Below are positions 1 to 7,935 of a stretch of 64,000 nt of DNA, one piece after another. Each line of letters opens with the position of its first letter. Within the stretch, counting starts at the first letter, position 1. The notes below the pieces were generated by a model that ran no database searches, was not told the DNA's origin, and was given only the letters and a program-made list of their open reading frames with translations. The stretch covers positions 739,356 through 803,355 of the forward strand of contig NZ_MSCC01000002.1 of assembly GCF_002954455.1 (NCBI RefSeq). The letters are read 5' to 3'. The DNA comes from Photobacterium aquimaris. GTDB taxonomy: Bacteria; Pseudomonadota; Gammaproteobacteria; Enterobacterales; Vibrionaceae. Made by a program: the position numbers and the translations under genes.

Positions 1-622
1 GATACACCTGAGTTTTTTAAAGGTGGAGCAGAGTTTGCAAATATTATTAGTAACTTAGCTATGTCGGTCGTTGCTGGTTATATTTTTTATATAATGACAT
101 CAGTAAAGTTTGAAGCTGATAGAATTAATAAATCAAAAGAAATAGCAAAAAAAAATTGTTGTATCTATTAGGAATCAAACTGTTTCAATGTTTCAAGTAC
201 TAGCTGAAAAACCACATGAAAAGTTCACTACTTTTCCAACAGAAGAGGAATTATCAGGCTTTTTAGCAAATAAAACGTTTGTCACAACAGTGAAAGGAAA
301 ACAGTATATAGATTTATCCGGTATTGTGCATGAGCGTGATTTACACTTTTATTTATTTGAGGATTTCCCATTAAAATCGGCTAATTTACAACATTCATTA
401 TCCGTTTATTTAGACTTCCTTGATAAAGATATGCAAATTTCGTTCTATAAACATTTTAATTCTAATTTCTTTGATAATTTTTCCGACCGAACACTTGCTA
501 TTATCCTAACTGGACAAAGTAATAAAATATCTGATTTTACACATGGTTTTTTAGTTCTACGACAAACAACTTTGGATCTAATTGAAGCATATGAAACAGT
601 CTACGGTTCGATAGATAAATGA
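1..622 (+). pseudogene. Frameshifted membrane-anchored hypothetical protein (5' end outside window)
   Basis: Two reading frames join into one plausible protein. The first enters at base 1 and runs to a stop at 169-171. It has a hydrophobic segment (about residues 16-35, containing VVAGYIFYIMTS) followed by a charged stretch ending EIAKK. The second frame is open from 146 and continues to 622; its first Met is at 188, but there is no Shine-Dalgarno there. They meet in a run of nine A at 147-155. Removing one A reads through as EIAKK-IVVSIRNQTVS-MFQVLAEK. I therefore treat 188-622 as the C-terminal part of one gene, not a separate ORF. The family is not recognised. The break could be a true mutation, an assembly error or programmed +1 slippage. 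Confidence 0.6.
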
Positions 623-1252
623 ATTTAACAAATAAGGATATGTGTCGCGAAGCCGACACTTATTCAAAGTGTTGGACAAGCCCGAACAAAATATTACGAA
701 TATCATAAAGGGTGATGCTGAAAAGAAGTCGAGCGTCATCCTTGTCGTGAACCAATCAATTTAATGCATTGATTTATCAAAACATCAAAACATAGGACAC
801 CCATAACTTTCGTAATCCATTTTGATCAATTATGACGGTACTCCATAAATGGTTGTAATCCGTTGAGCTAAGTATCGCTTGAGATCTTCAGTAGTTATGT
901 ATCAGGCGATTTATTCAATGTGAGTAATAGGGAATCAACTATTCAGTGTTATAGATTTTATGATTCTACGTGAAATTAACGTGTATCACTGGCGTCTTTA
1001 AGGCTCGATCACGCGTTGAGTAGATCACGGATAGTTCGTGTCTCACTTCCGAGATGACGGACATTAGGCTGAGGAAAACAGGGTAAGAAATAGAATAAAA
1101 AAGACAGGATAGCCATAAAAGTGTTAATGGTTCAACGACCGTCATTTTTCAAATAGGGCACAGATAGGACACGAAATTTTTGAAATGTAATGCATATAGC
1201 TGTTTTATGATTGACTACAATGTTAATGTTATGTAAATCAAAAGGAAGGGAT
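623..1252. other. Gene-free gap with hairpins and a degenerate repeat
   Basis: No convincing ORF on either strand. It holds a GTGTCG/CGACAC stem at 642-659, a 10-bp stem with two G-U pairs at 710-741 (GGGTGATGCT with AGCGTCATCC), and a degenerate repeat at about 931-1040 that resembles part of the 57.5-kb gap. Composition and the lack of coding signal suggest decayed insertion or intergenic-repeat material. The end of the gap carries the promoter and ribosome-binding site of the potassium channel gene. Confidence 0.5.
931..1040 (+). repeat. Degenerate intergenic repeat, copy 1
   Basis: The core at 990-1037 aligns without gaps to 57528-57575; by hand count 36 of 48 positions are identical. 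Both copies are preceded by GGGAATC and a weaker similar stretch. The sequence is not coding. The two copies are more than 56 kb apart, so this is a dispersed repeat, probably an old one. Confidence 0.5.
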
Positions 1253-2281
1253 ATGCATTTACTATTAAACGTCATAAAAAAAGTAATTAATAAGCATTTT
1301 ATGGCGATTAATAGATATACATTAATGTTGCTCGTTAGTGGTTATGTCATGTTGAGTTGGATAGGTTTAGTACTTGCTAAGGAATCTGATTTAACCGAAA
1401 GCATGGTAAGTTTTACTTATTATATCGTGACGACAAGTAGTACCGTTGGCTATGGTGATTTAAGTCCAACGACTGCATATGGACAGTTATTTGCAGCCTT
1501 ATTTATTATTCCTTGTGGCGTGAGTTTATTCGCATTGTTAATAGGTAAAATTGCAGTTTTTTTTACTGATTTTTGGCGTGCAAATAGAAGAGGGAAGCAA
1601 AAATTGAATTTGGAAAATCATATTATCGTTATTGGTATAAATAGTAGTCGTACGCCCCATTTACTTGAAATGTTGAAAAGAGAAGAGCAAGGACGGCGAG
1701 AGGTGGTAGTGGTATCGTGTGAATATGATGAATCACCATTTGATACCGATGTACATTTTGTGCGTGTGAATTCATTTACTGACGCAATAGAGATGGAGCG
1801 TGCAAGCCTTTCTACAGCGAGTGCTGTGATAGTTGATACTGACTTAGATGATGCAACTTTAACCATCAGTTTATTTATCGCAGAGCAAAATAGTGATGCA
1901 CATTTAGTGGCGCATTTTGATGATTCGATTAAGCGAAATCTATTACATAAATATTGCCCTAATTCTGAATGTATATCGTCATTATCAACAGAGTTAGTAG
2001 CTAAGTCAGTAATAGATAAAGGATCAAGCTTTATTCATTCAGAATTAGTGAGTGCACATAAAGGACAGACCCAATATTCTATTGAAGTTCCACTACATAT
2101 TGATGATATTACACTTGAGTCAATTTATTACACATTCAAAAAACATCACGAAGCTATTATTATTGCAGTGCGTCAACGAAATAAAACATGTGAGATTAAT
2201 CCGAGTTTAACTACCATACTTACCGCTGGTGATATTGTTTATTATATAGCGGATGAACGGATTGTTGATTTAACTTGGTAA
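1253..2281 (+). CDS. Two-TM potassium channel with C-terminal RCK (TrkA-N) domain
   Basis: Forms a potassium-selective pore in the inner membrane, gated by a cytosolic RCK domain. A first membrane helix lies at about residues 23-42, then a pore loop with the selectivity filter TVGYGD at residues 64-69, then a second helix at about 78-104. The RCK Rossmann fold starts at about 123 (HIIVIGINSS) and is followed by a TrkA-C-like tail. The KcsA/MthK-like 2TM layout is clear. I chose ATG 1253 because AAGGAAGGG lies just upstream; a longer TTG start at 1211 has no such site. The ligand of the RCK domain cannot be told. The gene is isolated, and the convergent neighbour ends at 2414. Confidence 0.85.
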   Translation: MHLLLNVIKKVINKHFMAINRYTLMLLVSGYVMLSWIGLVLAKESDLTESMVSFTYYIVTTSSTVGYGDLSPTTAYGQLFAALFIIPCGVSLFALLIGKIAVFFTDFWRANRRGKQKLNLENHIIVIGINSSRTPHLLEMLKREEQGRREVVVVSCEYDESPFDTDVHFVRVNSFTDAIEMERASLSTASAVIVDTDLDDATLTISLFIAEQNSDAHLVAHFDDSIKRNLLHKYCPNSECISSLSTELVAKSVIDKGSSFIHSELVSAHKGQTQYSIEVPLHIDDITLESIYYTFKKHHEAIIIAVRQRNKTCEINPSLTTILTAGDIVYYIADERIVDLTW

Positions 2282-2324
2282 GTTGTAACTTAAAGTTTTT
2301 ATTGTTTTTTTTGATTAAAAAATA

Positions 2325-2408
2325 ATGATAGTACTATCATAAAAAAGTTTGAGAAATTTCAATGTTCTTCTTACTGTTTATATTGCGCAGTAATACATTG
2401 CGCAATAT
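2325..2408. terminator. Two dyads between convergent genes (likely bidirectional terminator region)
   Basis: A perfect 16-bp palindrome, ATGATAGTACTATCAT, lies at 2325-2340 with A/T tracts on both sides. A perfect 10-bp stem, ATATTGCGCA/TGCGCAATAT with a 9-nt loop, lies at 2380-2408, close to the stop of the minus-strand gene. Neither has a classic T tract after a GC-rich stem, so termination is inferred from position between converging genes. Confidence 0.4.
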
Positions 2409-2413
2409 GAGAT

Positions 2414-3259
2414 CTAACGGTGGTTAACATCGGTTGTATTAGCGATATTAACACCTAAAGCGAGCATTCTTTCAACAAAGGCTTGTGCTTGCTTTTCAAA
2501 GCCAGCAACAGGGCTGGTGGTATCAATTAGAAGAGTTAATTTACGAATGTCATCGCGCGGTAGCTTGTCGATCATTTGTTCTACGGTGCTGGCGACGCAG
2601 TGAGATAGAGCCTGTCCTGAGATAAAAACACGATCACTCTGTACAACTAATGCAGTTAATTGGGGATCAAACTGGGTCTTTATATCATCATGGAGTGGGT
2701 ATTCAGCCTCACATCCTCCATAGTGTTCAGTATGTGGGTTTTCACCTTTAGATATGGTGTGACTTGAAATGTTTTTCTGCTTCTCCCAATTATCTATAGC
2801 TGTTTGAATTGGTGCCACAACAGTATGACCAACTGAATCAATAACACAGTGTGTAGGCCAAATAATGAGGCTGTATTTACCTGTTTGCTCAAGAGACTGA
2901 GTATATTCAAGTACATGGTTAAGTTGTTCTAGATCGGTTGGCTGCCACAGACCATCAACAATATCTTGATAACTAATAAGCGTAAATGGGGCTGGATGTT
3001 GACAAAGCTTATTTTGCCAATAAATCGAATGTGCAATATCGTACTCATGGTGGCTATCAAGGGTTACCACGATATTGTTGATGCTAGTTTGTTGATTGTG
3101 AATAAAGCGAGCCAATCGTTGCGCGTCTTCCCATGAATGGGGAACAGGAAGGGCGGGAGAGATTGTCTGTGCGGCTACATTAAGTTGCTCATGTAATGGA
3201 ACATCATAAAAGTCGTATTGAGGATCAATAATAAGTAATGATGTGATTGTTTGATGCAT
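2414..3259 (-). CDS. Isochorismatase/nicotinamidase-like cysteine hydrolase
   Basis: Alpha/beta cysteine hydrolase of the isochorismatase superfamily, which cleaves small amides or vinyl ethers in the cytosol. The catalytic Asp is in LLIIDPQYDF near the N-terminus, the Lys in ISKGENPHTEHYGG in the middle, and the nucleophilic Cys in SGQALSHCVAST. WPTHCVIDS and the TLDSHHEYDIAH stretch suit a nicotinamidase-type metal-binding subgroup. At 281 aa it is longer than E. coli PncA, so the substrate is open. AGGAG sits 8 nt before the ATG. The gene is monocistronic. Confidence 0.75.
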   Translation of the reverse strand: MHQTITSLLIIDPQYDFYDVPLHEQLNVAAQTISPALPVPHSWEDAQRLARFIHNQQTSINNIVVTLDSHHEYDIAHSIYWQNKLCQHPAPFTLISYQDIVDGLWQPTDLEQLNHVLEYTQSLEQTGKYSLIIWPTHCVIDSVGHTVVAPIQTAIDNWEKQKNISSHTISKGENPHTEHYGGCEAEYPLHDDIKTQFDPQLTALVVQSDRVFISGQALSHCVASTVEQMIDKLPRDDIRKLTLLIDTTSPVAGFEKQAQAFVERMLALGVNIANTTDVNHR

Positions 3260-3398
3260 TGCATACTCCTTTATGCTTTGAGTTATAGATACTCATTGAC
3301 CAACTTCTGGTAATAAAGTCGACGTAAATATACGTGGGTGAGCAGTAATTGAAAAGAAATAACATAACTATATGAATGGTCAAATAGGGGATAACGAT

Positions 3399-3542
3399 AT
3401 GTTTTGTATTAAAAAAGATATGGCTGTCCCAAAATATCAGTCTCAAAATATCATTTATGTCGACATGAAAGGCAAGGTTGATCACCCTAAAGATCTTGGT
3501 GGTGGTGCACGCATGGTTGTGGTGTTATTAAGTAATAAATAA
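3399..3542 (+). CDS. Small hypothetical protein, 47 aa
   Basis: Short ORF beginning MFCIKKDMAVPKYQ and ending GGGARMVVVLLSNK. AGGGG lies about 8 nt before the ATG. The ordered mix of charged, glycine and aliphatic residues looks coding. The minus-strand ORF over the same bases has no such features and overlaps the promoter of the cysteine hydrolase. I do not recognise the family. There are no membrane segments, and function cannot be stated. Confidence 0.45.
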   Translation: MFCIKKDMAVPKYQSQNIIYVDMKGKVDHPKDLGGGARMVVVLLSNK

Positions 3543-3652
3543 CATAGTCATAATATTCTCAAAACTATTATGGCTATGTTTAACCTATGTTAAATACTCA
3601 AAATAAATGTAATACTGACGAAATTGTTATCATTATTTAATACTTTAATCCA

Positions 3653-4318
3653 TTGAACCTATCTTTAATTAAACCGACTATTCTTTCGGCTATGCCATTC
3701 TTATTATTATTTAGCGCAGGTATTGTTGATGCTATTGGTTTTATCCATCTTAAAAATGGTTTATTTGTATCCTTCATGAGTGGTAATACAACACACGTGG
3801 CAATGTTGTTATCTAATCATCAATATGGACAATCAATATCTTATATAGGAGTGATCTTACTGTTTGTTACAGGGATCACCGTCGGTGAGATGATTGCTGT
3901 ATTGCAGAAAAAAAATTATCGTTGGCTGGTGATGAGTGCTGTTTCTATATTGTTATGTAGCGCTATTTTTATCGAAAAAATTACCGTTCCAATGGCAACT
4001 AACTTTGTACTTGCTTTTGCGATGGGGCTACAAAACATTGCATTAAGGATCACAATCAGTAAGGCGATGCCATTAACATTTGCAACCGCTTTTCTCGCAA
4101 ATACAGGACGAGAACTGGCATTACTACTGCTTGGTCAAGGAGATAAGCAACTATTTTTTAAGCAACTTAGCTTGTGGCTTGCTATTTTCATTGGTGCTAT
4201 AGTTGGTAGTAATTTAATGGCACTCTCATTAAATTACGCCTTAGTTGTGCCTGTTGTACTGTGTCTATCTATTACCGGATTACTTTTTTGGTTAAAAGAT
4301 TTAACCAATGATGATTAA
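3653..4318 (+). CDS. DUF1275 (YoaK-like) inner-membrane protein
   Basis: Polytopic membrane protein with six or so hydrophobic segments. The family signature is clear near the N-terminus: SAGIVDAIGFIHLKNGLF followed by SFMSGNTTHVA. NTGRELALLLLGQGD later in the protein also fits. About 220 aa is the normal length. Function of the family is unknown. The start is uncertain: the frame opens after a stop at 3638, and either TTG 3653 or ATG 3692 could be used. Neither has a good Shine-Dalgarno. Confidence 0.75.
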   Translation: MNLSLIKPTILSAMPFLLLFSAGIVDAIGFIHLKNGLFVSFMSGNTTHVAMLLSNHQYGQSISYIGVILLFVTGITVGEMIAVLQKKNYRWLVMSAVSILLCSAIFIEKITVPMATNFVLAFAMGLQNIALRITISKAMPLTFATAFLANTGRELALLLLGQGDKQLFFKQLSLWLAIFIGAIVGSNLMALSLNYALVVPVVLCLSITGLLFWLKDLTNDD

Positions 4319-4557
4319 TTTACTATTCAAGTCGACTAAACAGCATAACAACCCATCGATTCAATGGAATAAATATCCTATTACTGATTGTTTTGAGTGG
4401 AGTGTCACAAATCTATTCTTACTTGAATGTTACAGAAAATAATTAACATATAATAATATGCAATTTAGTTTATATGGTGGCTGTTAGCTGTTAATATCGA
4501 GATTCAGCGGGAGGGTGAATCTTGGCTTTGAATGCGATGGAAACAAGAGGATTTGTT

Positions 4558-5154
4558 ATGAAAATGCTTGTTGGCTTTTTTTTGATTACATTACCATTAA
4601 ATACGATTGCAAATGAAATTGAAGCACCATTTGGTTTTGTATGGGGGCAATCTTATCAGCAAATAAGCAGTAAAGTGTTGTTAACTGATTGTTCTACTAG
4701 AAAACATTTAATGGTGTGTGAAACAACGCAACCGATAAAAAAAGTTTCTTATGGTGAGCGTTATATCGTAGTTATCGATCATAAACATGGGCTTCAAAAA
4801 GTAATGCTCGTTAGTCGAAATATTTCTAGTGATACGCTTGGCGTTGCAGGGAAAGCTTTGTACAGTCAAGTAAAAACAAGCTTAACTAAAAAATACAATC
4901 CTCCCCAACTAACTGATTATTCGGCTAATAATGATGATGACAACAACGCATTCTATCAATGTTTAAAGGCTAATGATTGTGGTAATTGGTTGTCTCATTG
5001 GCATGGAAAAGATGGTAGCAAAGCTATAGTTGAGCTAAAAGGCTTATCTGGTGAAAAAGGATATTTAATGATGACATACCAATCAAGTAAGTGGGAGAAG
5101 ATCATCAAATTTGTAAAACTAGAAAAAAATGAATCTGACTTTGATGCATTGTAA
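4558..5154 (+). CDS. Secreted hypothetical protein
   Basis: Starts with a clear Sec signal peptide (MKMLVGFFLITLPLNTIANE), so it is probably periplasmic. The mature part of about 180 aa begins APFGFVWGQSYQQISSK and carries four cysteines (in TDCSTRK, MVCETT, FYQCLK and NDCGNW) that could form disulfides. ATG 4558 is preceded by AGAGGA at 7 nt. An upstream in-frame TTG at 4522 also has a purine-rich site, but it would put 12 extra residues in front of the signal peptide. Family not recognised. A hexanucleotide microsatellite begins 11 bp after the stop codon. Confidence 0.6.
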   Translation: MKMLVGFFLITLPLNTIANEIEAPFGFVWGQSYQQISSKVLLTDCSTRKHLMVCETTQPIKKVSYGERYIVVIDHKHGLQKVMLVSRNISSDTLGVAGKALYSQVKTSLTKKYNPPQLTDYSANNDDDNNAFYQCLKANDCGNWLSHWHGKDGSKAIVELKGLSGEKGYLMMTYQSSKWEKIIKFVKLEKNESDFDAL

Positions 5155-5165
5155 TAGATTATATT

Positions 5166-5223
5166 CATTACCATTACCATTACCATTACCATTACCATTA
5201 CCATTACCATTACCATTACCATT
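5166..5223 (+). repeat. Hexanucleotide microsatellite (CATTAC)n
   Basis: Perfect tandem array of CATTAC, about 9.7 copies over 58 bp, with no interruptions. It lies between the stop codon of the secreted-protein gene (5154) and the next small gene, in non-coding DNA. Its reverse strand produces an apparent Met-Val repeat ORF that is an artefact. Confidence 0.97.
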
Positions 5224-5490
5224 TGTCTGTTAATTTTCTTTATTAGATAAAAATATTGAGTTTAGTTATTTAAAGAAATAAAACCTTACATCGTTGTCAT
5301 AAACGAAATAAAAGTAGCTTAAAATAGGTTGTATTCGTGGTTTTAATCACCTTTTTTGTCGTTTTTTTCGTTGAATAAATAATTAAACTCACTATAAAAT
5401 GTGATGGTTATGTTACACAATCAATAACCAAATTTACTCGACTTACATGGAATGAGTCAGGTTAGATATATTAATCATAAGGAAATGACA

Positions 5491-5751
5491 ATGCAGTGGG
5501 ATGATGTAAATGGTCCAAGATCTTTCTTTGGTAAAGCACCTGTTGATATTTACAAACCTATCGAGATAGGAGAAACCGCAAAACTACGTTCAAATAGGCA
5601 TGACATTAAAGTGAAAATTATTGATTGTCAGTCTGATTTTATGAAAGGCGAAGTAATCGAAGTGAGTTCTGATATCGAACTAGAAATGCTTGTTCAGGGC
5701 GATATGGTTAATTTTATACCTAAAAACATTGTGACGTTATACCGTAACTAG
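5491..5751 (+). CDS. Small hypothetical cytosolic protein
   Basis: An 86-aa product beginning MQWDDVNGPRSFFGK. It has no signal peptide or membrane helix. The composition (alternating hydrophobic and charged residues, IPKNIVTLYRN end) suggests a small beta-rich domain of PilZ-like or SH3-like size, but no motif proves this. I chose ATG 5491 because AAGGA lies 7 nt upstream; in-frame ATGs at 5452 and 5485 are possible. Neighbours give no functional clue. Confidence 0.5.
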   Translation: MQWDDVNGPRSFFGKAPVDIYKPIEIGETAKLRSNRHDIKVKIIDCQSDFMKGEVIEVSSDIELEMLVQGDMVNFIPKNIVTLYRN

Positions 5752-5821
5752 TAAAACAAGACATTATCTCTGATAGATATTAATAATTATATTGGAAATG
5801 ATTTTTTAACGCGCTTAAAGG

Positions 5822-6133
5822 ATGAAGTTAGTGGTGGGTATAAGTAAATCTGGTGCTGAACGTTATGGTAAAATGTTTGCACAATTAACCGATGAGTCAT
5901 GGTTATTCGGTGTGATTGTCGCTGCTGTATTTTTAGTGATTACACTATGCTTAAGTTATAGCATTGTTTATTTTCTTCCTCTTTATCAGCCAACATCAGA
6001 ATCAGTCATCGCAATAATGACAACGTTAAGACCGTTAATGTTTGTGTTTCCAGTCATTACTGCAGGATTAACGTTTGCTGCTGGTTTCAGAGCGGCTAAA
6101 TCGTATTTGAATACTAAAGCAATGGTGCAGTAA
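5822..6133 (+). CDS. Small two-TM membrane protein
   Basis: About 100 aa with two strong hydrophobic segments: WLFGVIVAAVFLVITLCLSY at about residues 28-47, and LMFVFPVITAGLTFAAGF at about 71-88. They are joined by a short loop. It is probably an inner-membrane hairpin protein of unknown family. The start is uncertain: ATG 5822 sits directly on an AAAGG, too close to act as its own site, so GTG 5831 or 5834 may be the true start. A hairpin terminator follows. Confidence 0.5.
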   Translation: MKLVVGISKSGAERYGKMFAQLTDESWLFGVIVAAVFLVITLCLSYSIVYFLPLYQPTSESVIAIMTTLRPLMFVFPVITAGLTFAAGFRAAKSYLNTKAMVQ

Positions 6134-6141
6134 TTTAGATT

Positions 6142-6182
6142 AAAACGCTACCCACGCTTTTTAGGTCGTGTATGGCGTTTTT
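6142..6182 (+). terminator. Rho-independent terminator
   Basis: AAAACGC pairs with GCGTTTTT around an imperfect inner stem (CCCACG with CGTGTA), ending in a T tract. It serves the two-TM protein gene just upstream. Confidence 0.6.
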
Positions 6183-6207
6183 CATTATGCTTATAATATT
6201 AAATAAA

Positions 6208-6671
6208 TTATATGATTCCAACGGTGAAGTGTAAGCCGTAAAAAACGCCGCGACCGATGAGCTCTGCAATAAACATCACGATAAAAGCCGGCAAACTAAT
6301 GGCTGTAATTGCTTTAGTTTGATGTGCTTTAAACGCAGAGAATAGCCATAACCTTCCAGCTATCACCAGTAATACTGTGCCATTGAATTCACTCATACGC
6401 TCAATGTTTGCCGCAGAATAGTCACCATAGTGGTTCAAGTAGCCACCACAAAGGTTCATCATACGAGCGATAAGCGTGCTTGATGGATCCCAACTAAACA
6501 GACACGTACTAGATGAGAATGGTTAAACATATCATCACCGGTGTTATCTGTTTCTACATATTTAATCTCACCATCAACAACATGCATTCGCAATGGGCAA
6601 CGAGAGCCGCCAGTTAAACAGCCTCGATTAGTGATCTGTAATACTTGTGATAATTGTTGTCTAGAGTGCAT
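6208..6671 (-). pseudogene. Relic of dmsABC (DMSO reductase operon) after internal deletions
   Basis: Three pieces of an anaerobic DMSO reductase operon lie in the right order on the minus strand. The first (6671 to about 6510) matches the DmsA N-terminal region: GSRCPLRMHVVDGEIKYVE then TDNTGDD and VRVCL. The second (about 6505-6420) matches a later DmsA part: SWDPSSTLIARMMN, then CGGYLNHYGDYSAANI. The third (about 6415-6208) is a hydrophobic tail (FNGTVLLVIAGRLWLF ... ELIGRGVFYGLHFTVG) like the end of the DmsC membrane anchor. About 60-70 codons of DmsA are missing between the first two, and the rest of dmsA, all of dmsB and most of dmsC before the third. The family matches are from memory of E. 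coli DmsA. The iron-sulfur motif is also damaged. Confidence 0.75.
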
Positions 6672-6955
6672 TGATGCTTGTTTTATTTCAGCAATAACGA
6701 TGACTGAAGAATGAATATTAGTCGATGGTTATGGTTGAAATTACGTGTTTTATTTTTGTAAGTTTAAAAAAAAGCTTATATATTTATTAAGTGGAATAAC
6801 CCTCATATGAGCAGTGTGGTTGTTTTTAAACTGAAATATGCAATAAAAGTATGCTTTTTCTATTATTGTGTACAGTAATATTCGGCTTATATTGATACTC
6901 TGATGATATATGCGATTGGATTTCAATAAGTTTATAACTTATAAGGATAAATGTT

Positions 6956-7801
6956 ATGAATGATACACCTAAGCGTGCTTTGGTTGTTGAGGGTGGAGCA
7001 ATGCGTGGTATTTTTGCTACGGGTGTTCTTGATGCATTTCTTGAAAAAGATTATAACCCATTCGATTTTACGATTGGTGTTTCTGCCGGATCAATGGTGT
7101 TAATGGGTTATTTGTGTAAAAACCATAAACGTAACTACCAAGTAATCACGGAATATGCACGCAGTAAATCATTTATTAACTATGTTCGATTTGCAAAAGG
7201 GGGCAATCTTATCGATATAGATTGGCTATGGTCTGCAAGTATTGATAATTTACCACTTGAAGTTGATAAATATGAAAGCCAAGGGATCCCTCTTTTTGCT
7301 ACCACAACAAACATAGCTACCGGTGATGCTGATTATATTGAAGTTAAGCGTGATAATTTGCAGAGCTTAATGACAGCAACCTGTGCATTACCGATTGTTT
7401 ATCATAATTTTCCTAAGGTTGATGGTGTTGCTATGAGTGATGGTGGCATTGCCGATCCTATTCCGGTTATTGAAGCTTACCGTCGCGGTGCACGTGATAT
7501 TACCGTTGTTTTATCACATGCACAGGCAAACTTTGTTCATAGCCACCAGGTGCCTTGGTTAACCCGTAAAATTTTTAAAACCACACCGGTATTTGGCCAA
7601 GAATTTCTGACGAAAGAATCGCGTTATAATAAAGCGCTGTATTTCATTCGTAATCCGCCAGCTGATTGTCGTATTACTGCCATTGTTCCCAATAAAAATT
7701 TTTTAATTAAACGTTTAACACGTGATGTGAATAAATTAAATGCAGGCTATGAGTTAGGACGCCAAGCAGGACTTAAGGCTATCGAAGAAGATATGAAGTA
7801 A
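6956..7801 (+). CDS. Patatin-like phospholipase, YjjU type
   Basis: Serine lipid hydrolase of the patatin family, probably acting on phospholipids in the cytosol or at the inner membrane. The oxyanion loop GGAMRG is at residues 13-18, the nucleophile Ser43 is in GVSAG, and the catalytic Asp162 is in SDGGIADPIP. That is the complete Ser/Asp dyad. The length, 281 aa, is normal for the bacterial YjjU group and there is no signal peptide. AAGGA lies about 10 nt before the ATG. The gene is monocistronic; the next gene has its own leader. Confidence 0.87.
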   Translation: MNDTPKRALVVEGGAMRGIFATGVLDAFLEKDYNPFDFTIGVSAGSMVLMGYLCKNHKRNYQVITEYARSKSFINYVRFAKGGNLIDIDWLWSASIDNLPLEVDKYESQGIPLFATTTNIATGDADYIEVKRDNLQSLMTATCALPIVYHNFPKVDGVAMSDGGIADPIPVIEAYRRGARDITVVLSHAQANFVHSHQVPWLTRKIFKTTPVFGQEFLTKESRYNKALYFIRNPPADCRITAIVPNKNFLIKRLTRDVNKLNAGYELGRQAGLKAIEEDMK

Positions 7802-7935
7802 CGCGTGCAACATTGTAATAATCGTTTCTGATAGTAAAAATGAGTTTTGGAAAATCGATATAGTGTATAGGTTTTCCTTTTTATCATCTAAGAGTATGGT
7901 ATAGCACTAAAGATTATACGGTACAGGAAAATAAT

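Noticed and set aside
3225..3485. Minus-strand ORF of 86 codons
   Set aside because: Overlaps the cysteine-hydrolase start and promoter and has unlikely composition; the + strand small ORF is better supported.
4308..4442. 44-codon ORF overlapping the end of the DUF1275 gene
   Set aside because: No ribosome-binding site and no recognisable pattern; a chance ORF of this length is likely in AT-rich DNA.
4995..5222. Minus-strand ORF starting with Met-Val repeats
   Set aside because: Product of the CATTAC microsatellite and antisense to a real gene.
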